DNA of 64,000 nt from Urechis unicinctus (Eukaryota > Annelida > Polychaeta > Xenopneusta > Urechidae), in the NCBI GenBank assembly GCA_034190875.2, contig CM067355.1:34226114-34290113 (forward strand), given 5' to 3'. Of the stretch, positions 55,626 to 64,000 are shown piece after piece. The notes under the pieces were generated by a model that ran no database searches, had not been told where the DNA came from, and was given only the letters and a program-made list of their open reading frames with translations. The translations under genes and the position numbers were made by a program. Each line of letters opens with the position of its first letter. The stretch's first letter is position 1.

Positions 55626-55769
55626 CGTTCCTCATTTCTACATCGGCCGCTCGCCATTTCCACACGGCTTTCTTCACTTGCTCCTTACGTGTCCGCTGGC
55701 TTTCTGAAGTAGCACTGGGTTCACTAGGACTGGGTGACGCTGTGGAAAAAAAATCGTTTCGTTAGCTGT
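55626..55769. other. Short unique spacer
   Basis: Single-copy sequence ending in an A8 run at the start of the next array. Confidence 0.5.
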
Positions 55770-56475
55770 GTCACTTACTCCTTGCCGTCGTTTCGTTTTA
55801 CTAACTCCTTGTCGTCGTTTCGTTAGCTGTGTTACTTACTCCTTGCCGTCGTTTCGTTAGCTGTGTTACTAACTCCTTGCCGTTTCGTTAGCTGTTTCGT
55901 TAACTCCTGTCGTTTAGCTCTTATTCCTTGTCGTCGTTTCGTTTCGTAGGCTCAGTGTTACTAACTCCTTGCCGTCGTTTCGTTTCGCTGTTTGTTACTA
56001 ACTCCTTACGTTCGTTTCGTTAGCTGTGTTACTAACCTCCTTACCTTTACTTCGTTACTCTCGTCGCCGTCGTTTCGTTAGCTGTGTTACTAACTCCTTA
56101 CCGTCGTTTCGTTTCGTTAGCTGTGTTACTAACTCCTTACGGTCGTTTCGTTTCGTAGCTGTGTTACTAACTCCTTACCGTCGTTTCGTTTCGTTAGCTG
56201 TGTTACTAACTCCTTACGGTCGTTTCGTTTCGTTAGCTGTGTTACTTCTACGCCGTTACGGTCCCGGGTGTTCGTTTCGTTAGCTGTGCCAATATAGTAC
56301 TCCTTACCGTCGTTTCGTTTCGTTAGCTGTGTTACTTACTCCTTACGGTCGTTTCGTTTCCGTTATGCTGTGTACAGTACACACGTGCCGTCGTTTCGTT
56401 TCGCTAACTGTGTTACTAACTCCTTACGGTCGTTTCGTTTCGTTAGCTGTGTTACTTACTCCTCGACGTCGTAAA
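55770..56475. repeat. Minisatellite, 34-40-bp unit, about 18 copies
   Basis: GTCGTTTCGTTTCGTTAGCT followed by GTGTTACTAACTCCTTACC. TTCGT inserts cause length variation. Several scrambled units look like small deletions. Confidence 0.92.
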
Positions 56476-56744
56476 GCACCGGGTGTAGTACGATTCCCTT
56501 GGAGCCAATCATAGTAGTAAAACATTTAAACACACCATGATATAGTTGTTTCTCTAAGTCTTGTGTGTGCTCACGCGTTGAATCTCCTCTGTTACCGTTA
56601 TGATGCATACAGTGACACGCGTTGAGGCGCCGTTATGATAGCTACGCTTTAGCGGTTTACGGTGGTACTTGGTGTCCATTACTAAAACGACTCCTCTGCC
56701 TATGAAATGTCTAGACGTTATCGAGTGGATCTTCTCGTCGAGTG
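56476..56744. other. Unique spacer
   Basis: Single-copy sequence; no coding signal. Confidence 0.5.
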
Positions 56745-56852
56745 GCTTGTCACAATGACGCTCCTCTCTCCTCTGTTGGCTTGTCACAATGACGCTCCTC
56801 TCTCCTCTGTTGGCTTGTCACAATGACGCTCCTCTCTCCTCTGTTGGTTTGT
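56745..56852. repeat. Minisatellite, 34-bp unit, 3-4 copies
   Basis: GGCTTGTCACAATGACGCTC followed by CTCTCTCCTCTGTT, near-identical copies. Confidence 0.94.
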
Positions 56853-56869
56853 CACAATGACGTCTGCTA

Positions 56870-57355
56870 GTGAGAGACAACAACCCGATCTCACCATCAG
56901 CTGCTGGTGAGAGACGGCCCGATCTCACCATCAGCTTATGGTGAGAGACAACCCGATCTCACCATCAGCTTATGGTGAGAGACAACCCGATCTCACCATC
57001 AGCTGCTGGTGAGAGACAACCCGATCTCACCATCAGCTGCTGGTGAGAGACAACCCGATCTCACCATCAGCTGCTGGTGAGAGACAACCCGATCTCACCA
57101 TCAGCTGCTGGTGAGAGACAACCCGATCTCACCATCAGCTTATGGTGAGAGACAACCCGATCTCACCATCAGCTGCTGGTGAGAGACAACCCGATCTCAC
57201 CATCAGCTGCTGGTGAGAGACAGCCCGATCTCACCATCAGCTGCTGGTGAGAGACAGCCCGATCTCACCATCAGCTACTGGTGAGAGACAACCCGATCTC
57301 ACCATCAGCTGCTGGTGAGAGACAACCCGATCTCACCATCAGCTACTGGTGAGAG
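56870..57355. repeat. Palindromic minisatellite, 34-bp unit, 14 copies
   Basis: ATCTCACCATCAGCTGCTGG followed by TGAGAGACAACCCG. CTCACCA and TGGTGAG arms surround CAGCTG, giving a 22-bp palindrome broken only at two symmetric bases. Each unit also reads CACCATCAG (acceptor-like), six bases, then GTGAGA (donor-like). Confidence 0.95.
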
Positions 57356-57699
57356 ATGGGTGGTTATTATTAACCTTTATCGTGTGGTTCTGGTGGGAAA
57401 GTTTTGACGATACCTTTTCGCATTCGACCTTTCCCTAGTCAGACAACGATGTGTGAAACCCATTCCATCGCGGAACGTCTCCGTTAAGACTTTATTGGAC
57501 CAACGCCAGGGGTCAGCGTGCTGCTTCTGCGGAATGAAGTTAACGTTGTCTTAAGTGACGGTAATTGTCGTGTCAGTGCCCTGTATTCTACGTGGACCTC
57601 CCCACGTGGCATCACACGACCCTCCCGGTGTCTGTTGAGAGACACACCGAAAGTCAACGTGGCATAGACACACCCTGTTTGACAGTCTACGAGTGATAC
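57356..57699. other. Unique spacer, no gene seen
   Basis: Single-copy sequence between two arrays. Confidence 0.45.
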
Positions 57700-58805
57700 T
57701 ACGCTGGACTCTCAGGCGACGCATTACACGACCCTCCCGACGTAACGTGAGGGTGACACCGTCCTTCAAAGACACACACGACGTGACGTGAGGGTGAGCG
57801 ACGCACGGGAGAAATCCAGACTGTTTGACAGCTGACGACGCGTTACACGGAGCCATCCACACGACGTGACGTGAGGGTGAGCGACGCGTTACACGAGCCA
57901 TCCACACGACGTGACGTGAGGGTGAGCGACGCGTTACACGAGCACCACGCGATTCCGACGTGACCATAGAATCTATGCAGCGACGCGGCATACACTGGAC
58001 GTGTCCACACGTAATCACGTGAGGGTGAGCGACGGCAGCTGTGTAACGGGCTCATCCACACGACGGAAGTGAGGGAGAGCGACGCGTTACAAAGAGCCAT
58101 CTTGGACACGATCGAGTCATGTAAGTTAAGCATAGTCTGTTCATGGATATGATCGAGGTTACGCATTGTGCTTCATGGTGATCGAGGTCACGGTCAGTTA
58201 AGCATTGTTTAGTCATGGTATGACGTCAGGGTCAGCGAAGCATTGTTTACACGGGACATGATCCAGGTCACGGTCGTTAAGCGAGTCATGGAGCGACGAG
58301 TTACACGGTCAGTCCACATTGTGACTACATGGATATGATCGAGCGACACGCGTTACACGGTCACACACGACGTCAGACGTGAGTTCATGCGATCGAGGTC
58401 ACGGTCATTAAGCATTGTCCTGTCATGGACGTGATCGAGGTCACGGTCAGTTAAGCATTGTTTAGTCATGGGACATCCACACGACGTGATCGAGAGGAAG
58501 CACGCGTTCCACGGATATGTGAGGTACGACCGCTGTTTGAGGCGACGCGTTACACGAGCCATCCACACGACGTAACGTGAGGGTGAGCGACGCGTTACAC
58601 GGGACATCCACACGACGTGACGTGAGGGTGAGCGACGCGTTACACGGGACATCCACACGACGTGACGTGAGGGTGAGCGACGCGTTACACGGGACATCCA
58701 CACGACGTGACGTGAGGGTGAGCGACGCGTTACACGGAACATCCACACGACGTGACGTGAGGGTGAGCGACGCGTTACACGGGACATCCACGCGATTCCG
58801 CCACG
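57700..58805. repeat. Minisatellite, 45-bp unit, regular core and degenerate outskirts
   Basis: ACGTGAGGGTGAGCGACGCG, TTACACGGGACATCCACACG and ACGTG. Five to six regular copies lie at 58560-58790; diverged copies run back to about 57720. The unit resembles the 5' part of exon D (GTGTAACTGGCTCGTCCA region), so it may derive from it. Confidence 0.88.
57961..58180 (+). pseudogene. Diverged upstream copy of the exon D region, donor retained
   Basis: TGACCATAGAATCTATGCAG at 57961, GGCAGCTGTGTAAC at 58034 and CTTGGACACGATCGAGTCAT|GTAAGTTAAGCATAG at 58101 repeat, in the same order, parts of 58807-59000. The offset is about 850 bp. The exon body is degraded but the perfect donor survives at 58121. 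Confidence 0.75.
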
Positions 58806-58841
58806 CTGACCATAGAATCTATGCAGCATATGAACAAAGGC

Positions 58842-58976
58842 ATGAACTCGGCGTGTACGTCATCAGCATCACGTGATACGCGGGGCAGCTGTGTAACTGG
58901 CTCGTCCAGAGCGAGGGGCAAGGTGACGTCCTCGAAAGTCAACTCAAAGCAGTTCTTGGACATGATCGAGGTCATG
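58842..58976 (+). CDS. Candidate exon D, perfect splice donor
   Basis: The ATG at 58842 opens 45 codons that end in phase 0 at GTCATG|GTAAGT (58977). They read MNSACTSSASRDTRGSCVTG, then SSRARGKVTSSKVNSKQFLD MIEVM. Alternatively the exon starts after GGGGCAG at 58889. In that case the frame LCNWLVQSEGQGDVLESQLK AVLGHDRGH is also open and would join exon C (phase 0) and exon E without a stop. That acceptor has no pyrimidine tract, so a first exon with its own ATG is equally possible. No family recognised. The exon is flanked by arrays derived from its own ends. Confidence 0.4.
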
Positions 58977-58982
58977 GTAAGT

Positions 58983-59460
58983 TAAGCATAGTCTGTTCAT
59001 GGATATGATCGAGGTTAAGCATTGTTTAGTCATGGATATGATCGAGGTCACGGTCAGTTAAGCATTGTTTAGTCATGGATATGATCGAGGTCACGGTCAG
59101 TTAAGCATTGTTTAGTCATGGATATGATCGAGGTCACGGTCAGTTAAGCATTGTTTAGTCATGGATATGATCGAGGTCACGGTCAGTTAAGCATTGTCTG
59201 TTCATGGATATGATCGAGGTCACGGTCAGTTAAGCATTGTTTAGTCATGGATATGATCGAGGTCACGGTCAGTTAAGCATTGTTTAGTCATGGATATGAT
59301 CGAGGTCACGGTCAGTTTAAGCATTGTCTGTTCATGGATATGATCGAGGTCACGGTCAGTTAAGCATTGTTTAGTCATGGATATGATCGAGGTCACGGTC
59401 CATTAAGCGTTTTTTTCATGGTGTGATCGAGTGTCACAGGGTCAGTTAAGCATTGTTTAG
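58983..59460. repeat. Array of 43-bp copies of the exon D donor junction
   Basis: The unit is GGATATGATCGAGGTCACGG, TCAGTTAAGCATTGTTTAGT, CAT. It aligns base for base with the exon D junction GGACATGATCGAGGTCATG|G TAAGTTAAGCATAGTCTGTT CAT. In the array the donor GTAAGT has become GTCAGT, so about 11 units carry an inactivated donor. Confidence 0.92.
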
Positions 59461-59464
59461 TCAT

Positions 59465-60140
59465 TGACATGTTCGAGGTCACTCCCGTGCTCTTGTGTTG
59501 ATTCCCAGGTGTGTTTCCACCTAATGAAGTCAATTGACATGTTCTGCGCAGGTAACAGATACGAGCGTGCACGGTCTTGTGTTGATTCGAGGTCACGGTC
59601 AGTTAACATTGTCTCTTCAGGAGGTGTGTTCATGTTTAGTCATGATATGATCGAGGTACTGGTCAATTAGACATGTTCCGCAGGTAAGATCAGAGCGTGT
59701 CAGTTAAGGTCTTGTACAGTTAGTGATGTGAGATCCAGAGGTGTGTTCCACCTGGTCATAATTAGACATGGTCCGCAATGAGGTAAGATCCCGTGAACTC
59801 TTGTGTTGATTCCCAGGTGTGTTCCACCTGGTCAATTGACATGTTCCGCAGGTAACTCCCGTTCTCTTGTGTTGATTCCCAGGTGTGTTCCACCTGGTCA
59901 ATTGACATGTTCCGCAGGTAACTCCCGTGCTCTTGTGTTGATTCCCAGGTGTGTTCCACCTGGTCAATTGACATGTTCCGCAGGTAACTCCCGTGCTCTC
60001 TTGTGTTGATTCCCAGGTGTGTTCCACCTGGTCAATTGACATGTTCCGCAGGTAACTCCCGTGCTCTTGTGTTGATTCCCAGGTGTGTTCCACCTAGTCA
60101 ATTGACATGTTCCGCAAGTAACTCCCGTGCTCTTGTGTTG
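59465..60140. repeat. 66-bp array whose unit has an acceptor, 35-nt core and donor
   Basis: The unit is TCTTGTGTTGATTCCCAG, GTGTGTTCCACCTGGTCAAT, TGACATGTTCCGCAG, GTAACTCCCGTGC. It reads as polypyrimidine-like tract + CAG, 35 nt, then CAG|GTAACT. Five regular units lie at 59795-60125; degenerate ones run back to 59465. CCAGGTG-TGTTC-CACCTGG is a perfect 7-bp inverted repeat across the acceptor. Confidence 0.92.
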
Positions 60141-60488
60141 ATAACCTGTGCTCCACAGGCGTTCATTGTAACCTCCTGTTGGAGGACTCTTGTTCTTGGC
60201 TAGATGTCAGAGCTCGCGTCCAATGATCGGTTGATTGCCTCGATATACGCGCCATACGCGCCCCGATAATCCGGTCAGCCTTACCTGGCTTTATTGCGGC
60301 GATTATTCCTTTTATGACATAATGTTTTTTCTCTACCTGCTTAACAAAGACGCGTTGGCTTAGCTCTGTGAATGGATGTTAGCTCTTGTAAAGGTGACCC
60401 AGACAGGCAGCAGCACTCACAAGTTGTATAGCGGCGACAAGGTTGACATTCATGATTACGCCGTTTACCAGATTGATACCCGGCGCAA
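60141..60488. other. Unique spacer, no gene seen
   Basis: Single-copy sequence between the 66-bp array and the array preceding exon E. Confidence 0.5.
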
Positions 60489-60666
60489 TTGACAGCTCGA
60501 ATTACAGGAAGCAAGCATCGAGTGAAACAAGAGGACAGCTCGAATTACAGGAAGCAAGCATCGAGTGAAACAAGAGGACAGCTCGAATTACAGGAAGCAA
60601 GCATCGAGTGAAACAAGAGGACAGCTCGAATTACAGGAAGAAGCATCGAGTGAAACAAGACGACAG
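60489..60666. repeat. 43-bp array ending at the border of exon E, 4 copies
   Basis: ACAGCTCGAATTACAGGAAG, CAAGCATCGAGTGAAACAAG and AGG. The last, partial copy, GAAACAAGACGACAG, directly abuts exon E sequence CTAACC. The unit thus spans the possible acceptor border. Confidence 0.93.
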
Positions 60667-60677
60667 CTAACCTTTCC

Positions 60678-60758
60678 ATGGAGGACGACAAGTTGACTGT
60701 GCCGCGAGTTTTCAATCGCCGCACAGAACCAGTGGACCGGGTCTTCTACCGTAGTGAG
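60678..60758 (+). CDS. Candidate exon E: 27 codons ending at a good donor
   Basis: The ATG at 60678 is in a favourable context (TTTCCATGG). The 27 codons read MEDDKLTVPRVFNRRTEPVD RVFYRSE and end in phase 0 at GAG|GTGAGA (60759). The open frame continues upstream to the array, so the exon could instead begin after ACAG at 60666. It would then join exon D's alternative frame. Composition is that of ordinary soluble protein. Not recognised. The last 19 bases and the donor are amplified in the following array. Confidence 0.5.
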
Positions 60759-61515
60759 GTGAGATACAGAGCGTGTAGACAGGGTCTTCAACCGTAATGA
60801 GGTGAGATACAGAGCGTGTAGACAAGGTCTTCTACCGTAATGAGGTGAGATGTAGACAGAGTAATGTGTAGACGTGTAGACAGGGTCTTCTACCGTAAGG
60901 TGATACAGTGAGATACAGAGCGTGTAGACAGGGTCTTCAACCGTAATGAGGTGAGATACAGAGCGTGTAGACAGGGTCTTCAACCGTAATGAGGTGAGAT
61001 ACAGAGCGTGTAGACAGGGTCTTCTACCGTAATGAGGTGAGATACAGAGCGTGTAGACAGGGTCTTCTACCGTAATGAGGTGAGATACAGAGCGTGTAGA
61101 CAAGGTCTTCTACCGTAATGAGGTGAGATACAGAGCGTGTAGACAGGGTCTTCTACCGTAATGAGGTGAGATACAGAGCGTGTAGACAGGGTCTTCTACC
61201 GTAATGAGGTGAGATACAGAGCGTGTAGACAGGGTCTTCTACCGTAATGAGGTGAGAGATACAGAGCGTGTAGACAGGTCTTCTACCGTAGAGCGAGCGT
61301 GTAGACAGGGTCTTCTACCGTAGTGAGGTGAGATACAGAGCGTGTAGACAAGGTCTTCTACCGTAGTGAGGTGAGATACAGAGCGTGTAGACAGGGTCTT
61401 TTACCGTAGTGAGGTGAGATACAGAGCGTGTGAGATACAGAACGTGTAGACAGGGTCTTTCTACCGTAATGAGGTGAGATACAGAGCGTGTAGACAGGGT
61501 CTTCTACCGTAGTGA
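60759..61515. repeat. Array of 43-bp copies of the exon E donor junction, about 17 copies
   Basis: The unit is GGTCTTCTACCGTAATGAG|GTGAGATACAGAGCGTGTAG ACAG: 19 bases of exon E plus 24 bases of its intron. The donor GAG|GTGAGA stays intact in nearly all units, and each unit also ends in ACAG. The exon part differs from exon E at one base, GTAATGAG for GTAGTGAG. Confidence 0.95.
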
Positions 61516-61999
61516 GGTGTCGATCGTCGATTATATATTTGTATATGAGAGTTTTGTTTACTCGAGGTTTCCCATTGTGCTCAAAATGAACATTTTCGTC
61601 CGACAACCCCGACCCACTGTAAGATTTCATTGCGTCAGTCGTATATTTCATTGCATATTGTGCCAGATGGCATATCATTGTGACGTAAAACGCACTACGA
61701 TTTAGCGCGAATTCGGATCTAGCGAGAGAAGTCTTGCTACCAAATATAAGTCATTTATGGGAATGTGTTTAACGATGATATCACGTCAAAATTTAGCGAT
61801 AAACTGATATTTTGCGATGATATTTTATTAACGCTTAACATGGCGTTCTAGCTGATCCACGCCTACATCTCGCCCTCAGCTGTTGCTTACAGGGCCAGAG
61901 CGGCATATACCGCCATTTATTTGTTCCTAGCTTTAGGTCAAAACTTTCGCCTACACTCTAACAATCCACCTATAAGGCGCTAGTTGAGTGATATCATTA
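61516..61999. other. Unique AT-rich stretch, no gene seen
   Basis: Single-copy. Short frames without motifs. Confidence 0.5.
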
Positions 62000-62262
62000 C
62001 ATATAAGTTACTATTTGAGTTATATCATGACTTATTAGGATCTATTGTAATGATATCATTATGATATTAGGCGCTATTTGAGTTATATCATGACTTATTA
62101 GGATCTATAGTAATGATATCATGATATTAGGCGCTATTTGAGTTATTAGGCGCTAATGATATCATTATGATATTAGGCGCTATTTGAGTTATATCATGAC
62201 TAATTAGGATCTTTTGTAATGATATCATGATATTAGGCGCTATTTGAGTTTATATGGTGGCG
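62000..62262. repeat. Minisatellite, about 63-bp unit, 4 irregular copies
   Basis: GATATTAGGCGCTATTTGAG, TTATATCATGACTTATTAGG and ATCTATTGTAATGATATCAT. ATGATATCAT is a perfect palindrome present in every unit. Confidence 0.9.
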
Positions 62263-62409
62263 GGGAAGGCGGTTGGAATACACGGATACACGATACAAGT
62301 CCCTGATAGTGCATGTGAGGTGAACGTACATTACATTAGTTCAGAGTATACAGTGAATCTATCTCTGATCGTGCGTTTGTGCAGCAGGTTGGGTATTTAG
62401 CCCGTCTCT

Positions 62410-63062
62410 GGGCGGTTAAACAGGCGCTCGGTGCTCCCTATGCGAAGCAGTGTCACTCGGTGTTCCCTATGTGAAGATGTCTACGGGCGGTTAGACAGGC
62501 ACTCGGTGCTCCCTATGTGAAGATGTCTACGGGCGGTTAGACAGGCACTCGGTGCTCTTTATTTGAGATGTCTACGGGCGGTTAGACAGGCACTCGGTGC
62601 TCCCTATGTGAAGATGTCTACGGGCGGTTAGACAGGCACTCGGTGCTCCCTATGTGAAGATGTCTACGGGCGGTTAGACAGGCACTCGACGTTGCCTAAG
62701 TGAAGATGTCTACTGGCGGTTAAACAGGCACTCGACGTCCCCTACGTGAAGATGTCTGCGGGCGGTTAAACAGGCACTCGGAGCTTCCTATGTGAAGTTG
62801 TCTACGGGCGGTTACAGTGTCACTCTCCTCTCCATGGGTGAAGATGTCTACGGGCGGTTAGACAGGCACTCGATGCTTCATGAGTGAAGATGTCTACGGG
62901 CGGTTAGATGCCAGGCACTAGCCGATCCCTGAATGCGGATGTCTACAGGCGATAGAGTGGCACCCGGCGTCCACTGAGTGAGGATGTCTACGGGCGATAG
63001 AGTGGAACCCGGCGTCCCCTGAGTGAGGATGTCTACGGGCGATAGAGAGGAACCCTGAGTGA
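62410..63062. repeat. Minisatellite, 46-bp unit, about 13 copies
   Basis: GTGAAGATGTCTACGGGCGG, TTAGACAGGCACTCGGTGCT and CCCTAT. Degeneracy increases towards the 3' end. It begins next to a short open segment after TTTGTGCAG at 62384, but no clear exon end is found there. Confidence 0.94.
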
Positions 63063-63614
<552 letters not shown>

Positions 63615-63816
63615 GCGACGACAATAGTTCCGTTTTTGTTTTTTTATTAGTCGTGGACATTTGTACAGGTTGGCTGAGTTTTGGTGTTACTTATCATATT
63701 ATGTACAATTATTTTCGTAATAGAAGCATTAAACATCCAAATTCAGTGTGACGACTGTTCTTATACTGCCCAGGTTGAGTAACTGGCAATAGACGAAGGT
63801 TTGTTTTCTGTTGCAG

Positions 63817-63873
63817 GTGAGTGCTTCGGCATTATGATTCTTGTAACCGTTATGACGGAGACGCACATCACAG
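63817..63873 (+). CDS. Candidate 57-nt exon
   Basis: Bounded by a good acceptor, GTTTGTTTTCTGTTGCAG, ending at 63816 and a donor CAG|GTAGGA at 63874. Its length is a multiple of three and only one frame is open (ECFGIMILVTVMTETHIT), a hydrophobic peptide. That frame needs one base from the previous exon, so it cannot follow exon E directly. Not recognised. Confidence 0.35.
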
Positions 63874-64000
63874 GTAGGATATTCACTGTTCTCGCCGTTA
63901 CATCATGGAAGACGACAAGACATCGGTACACAACACCTGGGCACCTGCACCTCTCAAAATTCCTATCCCCGTTCTCATTTAGTTTTTTTTAATTTCTCAT

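Noticed and set aside
62384-62470. Further exon starting after TTTGTGCAG
   Set aside because: The frame is open for 29 codons, but the acceptor is weak, no phase-compatible donor follows, and it merges into the 46-bp array.

Overview
The window is animal nuclear DNA. I see scattered short exons with GT/AG borders, a 5'-truncated CR1/L2-type LINE, a probable tRNA-derived SINE, two TTAA-flanked MITEs, broken Polinton (Maverick)-type genes and a broken UDP-glycosyltransferase. This combination would suit a lophotrochozoan such as a mollusc, but the sequence alone does not fix the taxon.

The dominant content is tandem repeats. By my hand tally about 60 separate minisatellite arrays (unit 14-172 bp) cover a little over half of the window, back to back. 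Six sequence-unrelated arrays have exactly 29-bp units and at least four have 42-bp units. Nearly all long open frames here are artefacts of these arrays. I found no complete conventional gene.

Layout. 0-5.3 kb: arrays, a SINE-like element, an acidic exon candidate and a UDP-glycosyltransferase pseudogene. 5.3-18 kb: the mobile-element zone, with two copies of a TTAA MITE, the LINE, a compact minus-strand cluster with a YqaJ/lambda-exonuclease-like nuclease, a DEDDh exonuclease pseudogene with one nonsense codon at its start, a Polinton integrase pseudogene (+) and a protein-primed type B DNA polymerase pseudogene (-). 17.5-54 kb: almost continuous arrays with a few short exon candidates (18.7, 20.3, 33.9 kb). 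54.4-61.5 kb: exon-like segments, each ending at a good splice donor and embedded in arrays. 62-64 kb: two more arrays, a (TA)n tract and one further exon candidate.

The most interesting pattern is at 54.4-61.5 kb. The minisatellite units there are recognisable copies of the exon-intron junctions they adjoin. The array before the exon at 54.9 kb is made of copies of its 3' splice site. That exon's end and donor are copied 516 bp downstream. The array after the exon at 58.9 kb consists of copies of its donor junction with the donor base mutated. The array after the exon at 60.7 kb repeats its last 19 exon bases plus 24 intron bases, with the donor kept intact in most units. Splice sites appear to be where these arrays started, and several arrays still carry many decoy splice sites. 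This is inference from sequence resemblance and needs transcript data.
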